DNA of 64,000 bases from Myrica gale (GCA_963930655.1 OZ005608.1:7068001-7132000); one strand, 5' to 3'. Counted from the first letter of the stretch, positions 26,438-39,841 are shown. Numbers and translations: made by a program. Notes: a model not told the origin generated them from the letters alone.

Positions 26438-27329
26438 TTTGATGCTTCTGGTTCACTAAACTTTTTATCGATTTTCTTCTCGGGAGATGTAATTCGAAAC
26501 CTGACTTTAATGATCAAACCCCAATTACTGTTACAATAATTTGAATTTGCAGATAAATCGACTTCAAAGCAATCCAAAACATAGATGAAGAGCAACCCAT
26601 TATCAAGTTGAAGCTATTAGGTAACAGAAAAAAGATATCACATCGTTGTTCTAGTCTCAAACAGAGAAAGATAGATTAAGTGAAAGATTCGTCAATAGAA
26701 CATGGGTTCTATTTATCTTCCAAGCTTTTCTTAAGCATCACTTGATTCCCTACTGTGAACTGGATTATCATCGGTACGTTTGGATTTCAGATCAACGACA
26801 ATAAAGAACAAAATATATGGATGTTCTTCTCTCTCTATTTTCCTATCACAACGGGAAACAATTAATCCCCTGTACTTTCTGGTCCACAAAATTAATGATA
26901 AAGCCCTGAGATTGGGCCCTCACTGGTTTACCGATCCTCTTTTCTCATTGGAAAATGAACACTTCCACATGCATGGACAGCTTCCAATGACAGGCGACCC
27001 ACGTTTCCTTTCAGATAGGATTTGCTTAATCTTAGTACAATTTTCAAATTGAGCAGGGCCCAGTGTCCACGGATTCGATCCAACGACCCAGTTGTCCCGA
27101 TAATATAGTGTTGCCCAATTAAGGCATCCTTCGTTGTTCACATGCCCGCTAGAACAGGTTATCAGTTATATGGTCTTCAGTCTCTAGTTGGAGGACATTG
27201 CTAACGCATACACAACGGATGGACAAGTCTACCGAGTGCCTGGCAGTAACTTTAAAAAATAAAAATAGGGGCTCTTACCCCCCCCTCTCTCCCCATTTCT
27301 ACTCTGCCCTCTCTCCCCACCACCCTCTT
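26438..27329. other. Intergenic, no gene recognised
   Basis: A mixed-composition stretch follows the solo LTR target site. Open frames near 26780-27140 on both strands show no domain. Pyrimidine-rich sequence begins near 27275. Confidence 0.45.
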
Positions 27330-29628
27330 CGGTTGTGGACAGGGGACAGCCCCCCCTGAAAAATTCTTTCAATTTTTTTTATGTCGTAAGCCCAGCTCGT
27401 CCCCAACGACTCAGGCCCAGGCGCCCAGGCCGACCTTATTTAAAAAAAAATCACAGACCCCGGTTTAATTCACACCCCCTCTCAATTCCCTCCTCCTCTC
27501 CCCGACGCACACCCTCTCTAAGCTCTCTCACTCTGCTCCCTACCTCCCCCTCTCACTTTGCCTCTCAGTCTCTCGGCTGCTCTCCTCCTCCAACGCTGCT
27601 CAGTGCTCCCTCTCTCACTCTCCCTCTCTGCCTCTCCTCCTCCAACTTTGCCTCTTTCTCTCTCTTCAGCCTCCACGTACACCAAACTCTCTCTCAATTT
27701 GATTATTTTTCTATTAAACAGATTATGAATTTGATTAGGAATTTGTGAATTTTATTATGAATTAGATTAAGATTATTGTGAATTTAATTATCCTCAGACG
27801 GGTCCGATGTAGAGAATGCTTATCGCATTCGTTATCTTTTGATGCAAGGATTAGCTTTTCGTGGTCATGATGAGTATGAGAGTTCACTGAGGAAGATCAA
27901 TTTTCTTGAGCTCTTGGAATGGTACAACTTACGTAAGAAAAATGTTCATAACACATTTGACCATAATGTTATTAGAAACAACCAGACAACTTCTCCTAAA
28001 ACTCAAAAGGAATTGATCAATGCATGTGCAGTGGAGACCACACTTGCCATCATTAAAGATATTGGGGACGATTTTTTTTCTCTTGTGGTTGATGAGTCTC
28101 GAGATAATTCAGTGAAAGAGCAAATGACAGGAGTTTTAAGATGTGTGGACAAACGTGGACAGATGATAGAGATGTTTATTGGTGTGGAACATGTTACCGA
28201 CACTTGCTCTTAATCTTTGAAAAATGTTATAGACAAAATCTTTGCAAAACACAGGTTATCAATATCCAGGTTGAGAGATTAAGGGTATGATGTGGTATTA
28301 AACATGCGAGGCGAGTTCAATAGGTTGAAGTCTCTCATTTTGAGGGAGAATCCTTCTGCTACCTATATTAATTGTTTTGCTCACCAACTTCAATTGGTTA
28401 TTATGGCTACTGCAAAAAATAACATCCAAGTTTGTATTTTTTTCTCTTACACTATGATGATCGTGAATATAGTCGAGGCTTCTTGTAAAAGGAAATGTTC
28501 ACTTTGGCAAAATCAATATGATAAGATAATGAAGCTATTGGATAAGGGAGACATTTATAGTGGAAGGGACAAAAATCAAGAAACCAGTCTCACACGACCA
28601 GGTGATACTCGTTGGGGTTCATACCACTTACAATAATGTGTATCTTCAGTATGATCAACAGTGTTGGATGTGCTTAAAAACATAGGATATGATGACACTT
28701 GCACATAACAGAAATCCACGACTCTGAGTATACTGGAAATGATTCAAAGCTTTGACTATGCATTCGTTTTGCATTTGTTGAGAAATATAATGAGAATTAC
28801 AAATGAATTGTCACAGGTAATCACAAACACTACTAATTTTTATTCAAAAGTATTCACTATACATTTGTTGAGAAATATAATGAGAATTACAAATGAATTG
28901 TCACAGGCCTTAAAACGAATAGATCAAGACATTGTTAATGCAATGAGTTTGGTTGAAATTGTGAAGCGTCGGTTGCAGGATTTAAGGGAGATGGAATGTG
29001 ATGATTTTTTGGAAGAAGTCAAAATTTTTTGTATGAATCATTTGATCATTGTGCCTAATATGGAAGACATTATTCCAACTCGTGATTTGGCTCGGCGTGA
29101 AGGGCAAACAATTACTTATTTACATTGTTTTCATGTGGAAGTATTTTGTCAAGTTATTGATTTGATCGCTCAAGAGATGGATAATCATTTCACAGAAGAA
29201 AGTGCGAAGTTACTTTTTTGTATAATATGTCTTGATCCAAGAAACTCATTCTCATCATTTGATCATGCTAAGTTACGTCGTCTTGCTGAACTTTATCCAG
29301 AATATTTCTCAGCAATTGATCATATTATGCTTAGAGATCAACTTCGAACCTACATATATTATGTGAGAAGTCATGATACTTTTTTCGAGCTTCAAGTTAT
29401 TGAAGTCTTGCTGTGAAGATGGTTGAAACAAGAAAACATACTCTATATTCATTGGTTTATCAGCTGATTGAGTTGACATTGGTCTTACAAGTTGTGACTG
29501 CAACCATTGAGAGAGTTCTCTGCGATAAAGTTTATTAAAACTGATTTGCGTAATAAGATAGGAGATGAATCGATGAATGATAGTTTGTGTTATACATCGA
29601 GAGGGAAATTTTTGAAACTATTGAGAAC
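27330..29628 (+). mobile_element. Decayed hAT transposon (DUF4371/ZMYM-like transposase)
   Basis: The transposase is broken into at least three frames: 27839-28213, 28292-28636 and 28739-29416. The first contains the DUF4371 signature (FFSLVVDESRDNSVKEQMTG), which carries the first catalytic Asp. The second contains NCFAHQLQLV, typical of the hAT RNase H-like fold. The region just after the third frame resembles the C-terminal dimerisation motif (IERVLCDK, then KTDLRNKIGDE). A C- and T-rich 5' region with CAGGGG-type ends begins about 27335, but the exact terminus and target duplication are not clear. The 3' end is cut off by the Copia LTR that starts at 29629. A duplicated 90-bp unit lies inside the last frame. 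The element cannot make an active transposase. Confidence 0.8.
28772..28907 (+). repeat. In-frame 90-bp direct duplication inside the hAT transposase
   Basis: A 46-base segment starting CATTTGTTGAGAAATATAA occurs at 28772-28817 and again at 28862-28907 without a mismatch. The period is 90 bp, so the reading frame is kept through both copies. Confidence 0.95.
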
Positions 29629-32600
29629 TGTTAGAATATTATGATTATTCTATCACATGCTGATTTGGTTCATTGACATATTCTCTAATATACTGATTTG
29701 ATTGCTAATTTTATTCTAATTGTATTTATTGTATTCTTTTTGTGATTTGACCCTATTCACGTATAAATAGGTCTTTCTTTGTATAGTTTATTCACACATA
29801 AATATACAGAATATTTTCACACTTCTTCTCCCTTTTCTTTTCTTCATGGTATCAGAGCTACAGACTTGTGGTTTGTAAGATCCTTTTTGTGTCTTTCCGA
29901 TAATTTTTCGGCGTCCCTCTAGCGAATTTCCGGTGATCTTTATTGTGAAGGTAGCTGTTGTTTGGAGTTCTTTTTAGCCTTTCTGCAGTCCAATCTGGAC
30001 CAGTAAGCCCAGAAACAAATTTGCATGGTACGATACTTTCTCTCGTCAAAGGACCTCTGCCGTTCTCTGCCTCACGCGCCGCCACCTCTCTCTACCTTCC
30101 TCGACTTCGCACTGTTTCAGTTGTTGCTTCACCAAGGTACCAGTACCATAGGAAAGATCTTTCAGAGAGGAATTCAGCGCCGCCGCAAATACCGCCATAC
30201 GACGTAACACACGCTCCCATGCGCCTCCAGAATATTCTGCCGCGCCGTCCACGCGCCCCCACGTGCAGTACCTCTTGTCCTCAGTCCACGTCAGCCCTAG
30301 CCCCTTCAGCACCACGTCACCCTGACCGCTGACCGTTGACTCTTTAACGTTGGCCTTTTGCATTGACCGTTGACTTTTTGCGCAAAAGGTGCATCTTACT
30401 CAGTTTTTCGTCCTGATTTCATTTTTACACTCTATTTTTGCATTTGAAGCTTCAATATTCACAATCTACATCGAACCTCGATTCGATTGTTTGTCCTATT
30501 GATGTAATGTTAGATGACTCCAATTATAGTATGTGGGCCCAGAATATGAAAGTTTTCTTGAAAAGTCGTCGATTATGGTGTTATGTGACTGGAGCAATAC
30601 TTGGACCAGTCAAGAAGCAATATGAGAAAGAAGAGACATTTGCAACTCGTCTGGAAGAATGAGACAATATTCATTACAAGATATTGTCCTGGTTCATCAA
30701 CACTTCTATTCCGTCCATCAAAAGTCTTCTTCCAAGACTTGGGAATGCTGCAGTTGAGTGGGAATTTTTGGCCAAGAGATATAATTGCACCTATGATGCT
30801 TCCTGGGAGTTTCAACTTGAAACTAAATTGTATCAGATGAGGCAAGAGCCAGGTCAATCTATTGCATATTTCTATTCTCAGACTAATCATATTTGGGACA
30901 CAGTTGTCTGCTGCAAATCCAAAATTGAATGTTCTAAAGACATTCAAACCTTTGCTGCCTGGCTTGATCAATGGAAGTTTATGCACTTCATGATGGCTCT
31001 TCGGGATGATTTTGAATCTACTCGAGCCTCTCCTCTTCACCGTCAGCCACTTTCGTCTTTGGATGCCGCAATCTTTGAACTCATATCTGAGGAAACTTGT
31101 CGTTCCACTATGAAGCTACAATCACATGATATGGTCCTTGCCACTACTTCTCATGGTACTCCTTCATCAGCCGCCAGACGTTCTTCTTACAAGACTGGAT
31201 TTTGCAAGTGGTATAAACGTAATGGCCACGTCATCGATGAATGTCGCAAGTTCAAGTCCTATAAACAGCAACAAGCTTCTCAGACTGTTGCGATCGCCTA
31301 TTCTGCTCCTTTTGCACCCGAGTCTCCATCTCAGTCCACTTCTCTCACTGCAACTGAAGTAAAGGACTTAATTCACCACGTTTTGTCTTAATCCTCCACT
31401 GCCTTGTCTGTCACCCCAGGTAAATCTCAGTGGTTTCCAGACTCTACTTACTGCAATCATATGACATCTGATTCCACCATTTTCTCTCATAAAACTGCTC
31501 TCTCCCAATCTTGCCATATACACAGCCGATGGTTCCCATATGACTGTTAGCCATGTAGAGTCTATTTCTACTTCTACTTTATATGTTGGTGACACTTACC
31601 TTGTGCCTAAATTATCTTTAAATCTCATTTCCGTTGGACAACTTTGTGAGTTAGGTCTTGCCCTGCGATTCTCTAACACGGGTGTTGATGTACAGGATTC
31701 ACAGACGGGTCAGCTGCTTAGGACAGGACGGAAAGTTGGACGTCTTTTCGAGCTCACATCTCTGCACCTTCCTTCCTCGTCTACATCTGTGGCTGCTCTC
31801 ACTGTCACCTCCAGTTTATGGCACTCTTGGTTGGGTCATGCCTCACTTCCTCGTGTCCAGCTCTTGACTTCTCAGGGTCAGTTAGGTTCAATTCATTTTC
31901 CGTCTTTTGATTGTGTTTCTTGTCATCTTGGATAACATACACATTTATCATTCAATAAAAGTGACTCCTGTTCTTCTGCACCTTTTGACTTAATCCATTC
32001 TGATATTTGGGGTCCTGCCCCAATTCCTATTTAGGGGGGATCTCGCTATTTTGTTATTTTCATAGATGATTACAGTCGTTATAATTGACTTTATCTTTTA
32101 CAAAATCGTTCTGAACTCACACATGTCTATCAGAATTTTCACAAAATGGTGCAACTCGATTTTCTTCTGCCATCACGACCTTTCGTTCAGATAATGCAAT
32201 GGAGTGTAAGGACAAGTCATTTCTGGACATCTTACAACGCGATGGGACAGTCTCTCACCATTCTTGTCCATACACTTCTCAACAAAATGGTCGGGCCGAA
32301 CGTAAACATCGTCATATTCTAGACACGATAAGAGTACTTATCATTTCTGCTTCTCTTCCAAAACGATTTTGGGGTGAAGCTGCTCTTACTACTGTCTATA
32401 CCACTAATCGTGTTCCCTCACCCACTATATCCAATAAAACTTTTTTTGATCTTCTCCATGATAAGGTTCCTAACTACTCTTTACTTCGAGTTTTTGGTTG
32501 TGTTTGCTTTGTCACTCTTCCTACACACGAACGCACCAAACATGAACCACGGTCCAGGCTCTGTTGTTGTCTTGGTTATGGACTAACTCAAAAGGGGTAT

Positions 32601-34466
32601 CGCTGCTATGATCCCATCGCCAAGCGCCTTCGTATTTCTCGTTATGTAGAGTTTGAGAACATAATATATTTACGAGTCTTTCTCATTTTCCACGATCATC
32701 TTCCAATAATGTACCTATCTTCACTGACGCATCTATTTCTTTAGTCCCTGAATCTTTGGTAGAGATGTTCAGCTCCTCCGACGCTCCTCCTTCCCCTGTT
32801 CCTGAGACATCTGACACGACTGTTGATCCTCCTGATACATCAACTGCACCCGAGCCTGTCGAGACACCTCCACTTCGCCAATCCTATAGAGTAAGAGCCC
32901 CTCCTTCTCATCTTCAGGATTACCATTGTTATTATGCCCTTGCTACTCTTAACGAACCTCACGGCTATCGTGAGGCTAGTACTGACCCTCTTTGGCAGAA
33001 ATCTATGTCTGAAGAACTCAATGTTCTCACTAAAACTCATACTTGGGACATGGTGGATTTACCTCCCGGAAAGTCTACAGTTGGATGTAAGTGGGTCTAC
33101 AAAATCAAGACTCGGTTAGATGGATCAGTAGAACGATACAAAGCTCGTCTTGTTGCTAAGAGCTTCTCTTAGGAGTATGGTATTGACTATGAGGAGACTT
33201 TTGGTCCTGTGGCTCGCCTTGCCTCAGTTCGATCCTTGCTTGCAGTAGCTGTTATGCGTCATTGGCAATTATTCCAGATGGATGTCAAAAACGCCTTTTT
33301 GAATGGTGATCTTGCAGCGGAATTTTATATGCATCCTCCACCTGGTTATGACCATCCTCCTCATACTGTCTGCCGTCTTCGACGTGCACTCTACGGCCTC
33401 AAACAAGCTCCCCGAGCCTGGTTTGCTAAATTCAGTTGTGTTGTTGCTCAGCAGGGCTTTGCCCCCAGTGTCTATGACTCATCTCTTTTTCTTCGGACCA
33501 CCGTTGTTGGTATTGTCCTTATCCTTCTTTATGTTGATGACATGATCATTACAGGAGATGACTTCTCTGGTATTCAAGAGCTTCAGCATTTCTTGAGTCA
33601 AAATTTTGAGATGAAGGACTTAGGGCAGCTTAACTACTTTCTTGGTCTTGAGGTTACATTCAGTTCCGATGGTTACTATCTCTCTCAGGCTAAGTATGCG
33701 TCTGACTTGCTTTCTAAAGCAGGATTGACTGACAGCAAGACATGCACCTCTCCAATTAAACCTAATATTCGACTACTTACTACTGATGGTGAATTTCTCC
33801 TAGATGCTACCTTGTATAGATAACTGGTCGTTAGTCTCATATATCTCACTGTTACCCGCCCAGATATTTCCTATGCGATTCATTTGGTCAGCCAATATAT
33901 GAGTGCACCTTGCTCTTCTCACTGTGCTGTTGTTCTTCTCATCTTGCGGTACGTCAAAAGCACTCTGTTTCATGGCCTTCATTTTTCTTCACACTCATCA
34001 CTTGAGCTCTGTGCTTACTCTGATGCTGACCGGGCCAGTGATTCTACCAATCGACGCTCTACTACGGGCTATTGTTTCTTACTTGGCACATCTCTCATTT
34101 CCTGACATAGTAAGAAGCAGACTGTTGTTGCCCGTTCCAGTACTGAGGCTGAGTATCGTGCCCTTGTTGATACTACAGCTGAACTTTTGTGGTTACGATG
34201 ACTCTTGACCGACATGGGTGTTCCCAGACGTCCAGTTCTCCACTCTATTGTGATAATCGAAGCGCTATCCAGATTGCTCACAATGATGTCTTTCATGAGC
34301 GTACCAAGCATATTGAGATTGATTGTCACTTCATTCGGCACCACCTCCAGCAAGACACCTTGCATCTTCGCTCAGTCTCTTCTGAAGATCAACTTGCCGA
34401 CATTATCACACCTCCGCGTAGGAGAACTACTTTAGAAAACTGTTTTATGTCTAGGACATCAACATA
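29629..34466 (+). mobile_element. Ty1/Copia LTR retrotransposon, broken fossil, 3' LTR not seen
   Basis: A 5' LTR of about 217 bp runs from TGTTAGAATATTATG at 29629 to the CA just before the primer-binding site TGGTATCAGAGC near 29846, which matches initiator methionine tRNA as in most plant Copia elements. Inside, in Copia order, are remnants of gag with a zinc-knuckle-like stretch, protease, integrase, reverse transcriptase (with its YVDD box) and RNase H. The coding region is interrupted at several places, roughly six to ten, so the element is dead. No matching 3' LTR is found, and the right end is therefore a truncation. The age cannot be taken from LTR divergence with only one LTR; the amount of decay suggests it is not recent. 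The 5' end abuts hAT transposon sequence, so it probably inserted into or beside that element. The right end lies about 175 bp from the end of the DPH7-like gene. Confidence 0.9.
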
Positions 34467-34640
34467 GCTGGAACCGAACAAAGAAAAAGGGAAAAAAATC
34501 TCAAAAGATGTTACCATAGACGAAGAAAGGTAAGCTATCATGTCTCTCATACCTAATAAAGTATGAACAAAGATTCTCCCAAAATGATATTGATGGATCC
34601 TTCTGATTGCAATTAAACAGTTTCACCAAGATGCAATAAT

Positions 34641-36067
34641 TCATGCTGTGATATCACTTTGTGGCATCCATATCCGAAGAAGTCGGTCATAAAATGAGCA
34701 AGTAGCCACCGGAGTGCTTTTATTTTTGCCATTCTGGAAAGATGCCCCTCTCTGCCAATCTGCTCCATAAGCAAGTGAGCCGTGCTTAATATAAGTTTCG
34801 ATCACTTCAGCTTTATCCGCTTCAACCTTAACTAACTGCAAACCCATTGTGCATGCAAGCTGCCAATACAATTTCTGGTATAATGGGATGAGGCTTGAGT
34901 CTCCAGACACCTCCTCCTAAACAAACCGAAGTTTCATTTACAGGTTTGGAGATTGATCTTACATCCCATACCCTTAAATTCTCATCATTGCAACCAGTAA
35001 GTATGGTATTAGGATCACCAGGACTCTTCACTATGCAACAAACACCCATCTTATGAACCTTGGTATTCCGAAATGCCAACTTAGCCCCATCCCGCAATTC
35101 CCAACAACTGAATTTGCAGTCATCTGAACCAGTGTACACCAGTTGGGGTTGGTGAGTATCAAAGGAAGTTGTCCAAAGCTCAAAATCATGTGATTTCCAT
35201 TCTTCTTGTATTTCCATTTGGGACTCCAATAGCGAAACAATTGACACAGACCCATCAGAAAGCCCCACTGTGATTGATGTGGCTGAGGGGTTCCAGTCAA
35301 GGCAAAGGCACATGGAGGAACTGATTTTTTTTCGGTTTTTCTCTTTCAAGAAATCCCCTGCATCTGCATTTAGAACAAAACTAAATAGAAAAGCAAACAA
35401 AAATGATAGGGAAAAGTTGTAGCATGTCAATCCACTAGTGTCGGTATAAAGACAGGATCATTTTTTTTAAAGACAGGAGGACGGCAGAAGCATTTTCATG
35501 ACCACCACTTTTTACTCATGTAATTCAGAGGCTACGTTTCGTTAATATATAGTATGAGGGGAAGAGAAAGAGACAATCTTAATAGTTTCCGTTGGCTTAA
35601 ACACCTTTGAACATTTTTAATATCATTTTGTTTGACAATTTACTTTCCGCAATTCTCCTTGTAAGTATTTATTCCTGTTCTAAGTGCTTTCTATGAGACA
35701 AAGAAACAAACTGCCCACTAAATGATATCCTAGAAGTGAAACATACCTTCTGCTCCATCTGAACAGTTCTCAAGACCATACGTTCTCAAAAAACCATCAG
35801 CATCTGCTTGAGCAAGCATAACACCCACATTACCCCAACTGGGCTCCACTTCATATCAAATATGCCCGCCGTTTCCACACGATGGAACATATCAAGGCAA
35901 CCCATGATAGCATCGACATTAAACAGTGATATACTCCCAGATCGACTGGGCCGATCACCCTCTTGCAGCGTATATGTGGAAGCCGCCAGAACATGATGGT
36001 AAGAATCGTGCGGAAAAAACTCTACACAATCAACATTCCCGTCTAGATAACAATGTGCCACTTCCAT
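34641..36067 (-). pseudogene. DPH7: Diphthine methyltransferase-like WD40 protein with two frameshifts
   Basis: DPH7 (WDR85/RRT2) removes the methyl group from methylated diphthine during diphthamide synthesis on elongation factor 2. Two exons are seen on the minus strand: 36067-35747 and 35357-34641. The first encodes MEVAHCYLDGNVDCVEF and AASTYTLQEGDRPSRSGSIS. The second encodes the WD repeats, including LCLDWNPSATSITVGLSDGS, GSDDCKFSCWELRDG and GCNDENLRVWDVRS, and ends SFYDRLLRIWMPQSDITA. These match plant DPH7 well. Each exon has one single-base length error relative to its phase: a loss within a G run near 35833-35836, and one extra base near 34833. After the first error the frame soon closes, so no full protein could be made as written. 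This may be a true pseudogene or a pair of sequence errors. Confidence 0.8.
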
Positions 36068-37316
36068 ACCTAAATTCTTGACCAGAAACGTATCACCGCA
36101 AACAGGAAAGTGAAGTTAGCACTATGGCCATTTTGTCAAACAGTTTATCGACCACATTCAAAAAGTCGACCCGAGAAATCTATGGTTTCAGGAGGGGAAA
36201 TACAGATCTAAAGGGATAGATTAAACATGGACGTTTACAAAGTTCTTGCACAGACAGAGTTAAAGTCTTAAAGAAACGCCAAATTAAGAAGATCGAGGAG
36301 TGACCGTTATGTTGGTTGGAAATTGGAATTTGGTCCCGGATTGTGCCAAAGGAAAGTTGAAGTTGCGATTCTTTTGCTAGCCCATACTCATGAGCCCGTT
36401 TCTAATGGGCTCATTGGGTTTGCTGAGTGCTTTTTTATTCGGTCTTTTATTTCCTTCGGTTCCTCCAATAAGAAGAAGAGGGGCTTACTTACCAAAAAAA
36501 CAAAAACAAAAGACGAGGGGCCTGTTTCTTCTCTATTTCCTTTTCTCCCACCTCCCCGAATTAACTTCGGCTATTTTCCGCCTCAGACGGATGACATTAA
36601 GGTTATGTTTGGCTTGTTCTTGAAAAAAAATTTCACAATTATTCTTTCATCTATTCTAATATTTTTTTATAAATTTCGATAACTTTTTACACTTTTCAAC
36701 AACTTTTTATTAATTCTGACAAATTTTAACAAATTTTTCACCTATTCTAAGAGAATCTACACTATCTAAAAAACATATTTTTCAAAACCAAACCAAACAT
36801 ATTCTAAAGTTAGTAACTTCTTGTCTGAGACATGTTTCGCCGAAAGAGCTTAGAGCGTTGTAAAAAAAAATAAAAAACCATTTTGTGTTGAGCTGGCACG
36901 CACACAGATTTAATAAAAGACTATTTTAATATATTTAATCTGATATCATTGAGAAAAAAAAACTAGTGGGTTACCTTATAAATGTACATTTCCTATATTT
37001 TGGGATTTTGATGTTATATATAGATTGTTTCTAATAATTTGACTTTTATTTGAATCACAGTATTATCCTTACCCGAGAAGAAAATAGTATAGGTATGGTT
37101 TTTTCCCCCAGAAAAAAATAGTACAAGTATGTTGATCGTGATAGGTTATTCTAAATTTCAAAGGCTACTCGTATTCATCGTATAAAAATTGATAAAAGAG
37201 TTCGTTGAAGCAACCGTTTTTGGCAGTTGATAAAAACCATGTGTTGTATTACAAAAATATGATAAAGTTATAGTACTCGTAAATTGGCCTGAAGATCCGG
37301 TTTATAGAAAAAATAA
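36068..37316. other. Intergenic, upstream of the DPH7-like gene
   Basis: This holds the promoter side of the minus-strand gene, then AT-rich sequence. A MITE-like stretch spans about 36600-36812 (GGTTATGTTTGGC at the left, CCAAACATATTC at the right). Open frames at 36323-36682 have low-complexity composition and no domain. Confidence 0.45.
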
Positions 37317-37712
37317 GGGGAAAATATATTTTACACCCACAAACTACCAGGTTAGTGACACATTGCACCCCAAACTACCATCTTAAGACATTGCACCCTC
37401 AAACTACCAATGTTAGACACTTTATACCAAAAACTATCAACTCTGATACATTACACTCTCAAACTACTAATACTAAACACTTTGCACCCCCATTTGACAA
37501 TAATACCCATAATAAATTAATGAATTGACAACAATATCTTTAATATATGCAAAATGTGTCAAAGGTATTATCGTCATTTAGTCTACAAATTTGACATAGG
37601 GTGCAAAGTGTCAAAAATTGGTAGTTAGAGGGTGTAATGTATCAAAATTGGTAGTTTAGGGTACAAAGTGTAAAATCTATGGTAGTTTATGGGTGAAAAA
37701 TGTATTTTTCTC
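37317..37712. repeat. Foldback element, copy 1 of the GACACTTTGCACCC family
   Basis: Repeats of the type CAAACTACCA and GACACTTTGCACC on the left are mirrored by GGTAGTTTGGG and GGGTGCAAAGTGTC types on the right, so the whole stretch can fold back on itself. The left end has AAAATATATTTTACACCC and the right end GGGTGAAAAATGTATTTTTC. A related copy is at 41044-41426. Confidence 0.8.
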
Positions 37713-37874
37713 AAAAAATAAACACATCATAGTAATTAGTTATTGATGAGTGAGAAATTTCGCAGCCCACTTGACCAAACCCGTTCCAACAGAAGCGCAA
37801 GAGGCCTTGCGGAAAGACTCTTAAAAGGATAGGAGCCTACAAGCTCTGATTGAACAAAGGAGGCATGAGAGTTG

Positions 37875-38046
37875 TGCTTGTGTGTTAAAATTTTAGAGTA
37901 CTGAATTTGGTGAAAAATTGAAGAGATGTGATTTTTAATATTTATTATAATGAAAAATAATGATGTGATGGAGAGAAAGATTATATTGTAATTTCTTATT
38001 GTATTAAACTTTTAAGAAGTGTAAAATTTTAATGTGCAAACGCAGC
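37875..38046. repeat. MITE-like copy, AAACGCAGC family
   Basis: It shares GAATTTGGTGAAAAATTGAAGAG and an ATTATATTGTAATTTCTTATTG block with the copy at 5901-6074, and the terminal GCAAACGCAGC with 42101-42256. It is non-coding. Confidence 0.6.
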
Positions 38047-39841
38047 ACCAAGAAAGATAATCTCTGGAAAAAAAAAGAAAGATAATCTCCTCTCACGAGG
38101 GACAAACCTAAGCACCAAGATATGGGGGCTTTCTTCGAGAAGTCGCAAGAAGGCGTCGTGTACAGTAGTCATTTCCTCTATCCACTTCTAAGCAGAAAGC
38201 CTCTCCGCCTGCGTTAGAGCGGCTGAAAAAAGAAGTCTGCAACCTACTGGAGGAGATATGCGGCATCCATTCCGCCACCGACGATATGCAAAGTAACTCT
38301 AGTATAAAAAATTCTCTGATACTTACTAAAGACAACAAATTATCTCTCTACTCACACTTGCGATTTTTTGACTTAAACTTCGAAGTTTCAACCTACGGAA
38401 AACTCGGTTGTGAGTTTTTGGTGCAAGTCCAATTACTCGCAGGAATGCTTGTAAGGTAGGCCAGATCATTTTCGGCATCATCTAAAAAAAAAAAAAAGTA
38501 GTCCACGTACTCTTTCGAGGAATTCGTGATTTGTTGTTTGTGGCAGGAGATGACCAAAGGTACACTGAGAACGTCGGCCGGCGGATATTAATCTCGAAAA
38601 CCCATTGGTGCGAATCGAGGGACAAAATGTAGTGACGGTCTTTGCGAATACTAAATTAAGGAACAAATTTGGCATACCTGATCATGATATGCGTTATATA
38701 TAATATATATGATTAATATATATATGTTCATGGACCGCATCCCCTGGCCTCTTTGTGATGTCGGTAGCTAATTGCTCGTTGGGAATCTATTTTAGTCTTT
38801 AGGAAGAGAGGGTATTCATTAGATTCTACTCACGTTTCTCAACCCTGATTCGGCCGTCTACTTTGTTCAACCTTTTGCTTTGCTATCGTTTGAAGCTAAT
38901 TTATTATATGTTCTTCCTTTGATCAAAGTCGTCAATGGGACTTACATTTTCGCATCATAATATATATGTTTCAGAAGATTGACTGCATGCCTTCTGTCCG
39001 AAAGCTTTGTTTTGCTTTGCTTCATGGCAATAAACAATGTAGGTGGAGTATCCACCATTAAGTTAGGTCCACAGCCATTTACAAAATCTCAATTCAATTC
39101 GATCAACTTTATATCGTTCTACATTCTAAAAAGTATTTTCCATTAATATAACTTCATAAACTGGTTGCACTAAACAAAATAGGATATATATACTTTAAAC
39201 GATGACCCATTATTCTTTCACAAATATACAAGGATATTTGGCGAGATGACTTCACGTGGCCAATTATTTTCAAAAGGACAGCTTCGAGTTTTTAAAATGG
39301 CAAAGAAAAATATATGTCATACTCGATACTTAATTATACGAGTCTTGACATTTTGTACCGTTAACTATTATCTTTATCATATATATTGCATCTAATAATT
39401 ATTAATTTCAGATGCTTTGCACAATTCGCTGAAAATTTCAATTAATTTTGGGGAAAATTAATTTTTGGGCGTCTAAAATTATGATTATACACTCATTTTG
39501 AATGCCCTGAATCATTTTTCGTTCAAAATGATATAAAATTTTAACAGATTGTGCAGAATATATGAAATCAATAATTAGTGGATGAAATATGACAAAGATA
39601 ATATATTAGAATATAGAGTGTACTCAAGACCATCATAATTAAAGGGGTGTAAAGTATCTTTATCTTTTATAGTAAATATATGATTGTTGATCGAGATTCA
39701 AATTTCCTTAATATTTGTAAAGGGACAGTTTTTGTATGTAAGATTTATTTATATATATACTATATGTATATAAGGCTTTTCATCTTCTCGTCTTATATAA
39801 GATATACTTTGTATGATCAATAATAAATATGAGAGATTATG

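Noticed and set aside
27335-27748. 137-codon Pro/Ser/Leu-rich frame
   Set aside because: It is a translation of a CT-rich tract at the start of the hAT remnant and is not protein-like.
36323-36682. 119-codon plus-strand frame upstream of the DPH7-like gene
   Set aside because: Low-complexity Lys- and Phe-rich composition from AT-rich DNA, with no domain.
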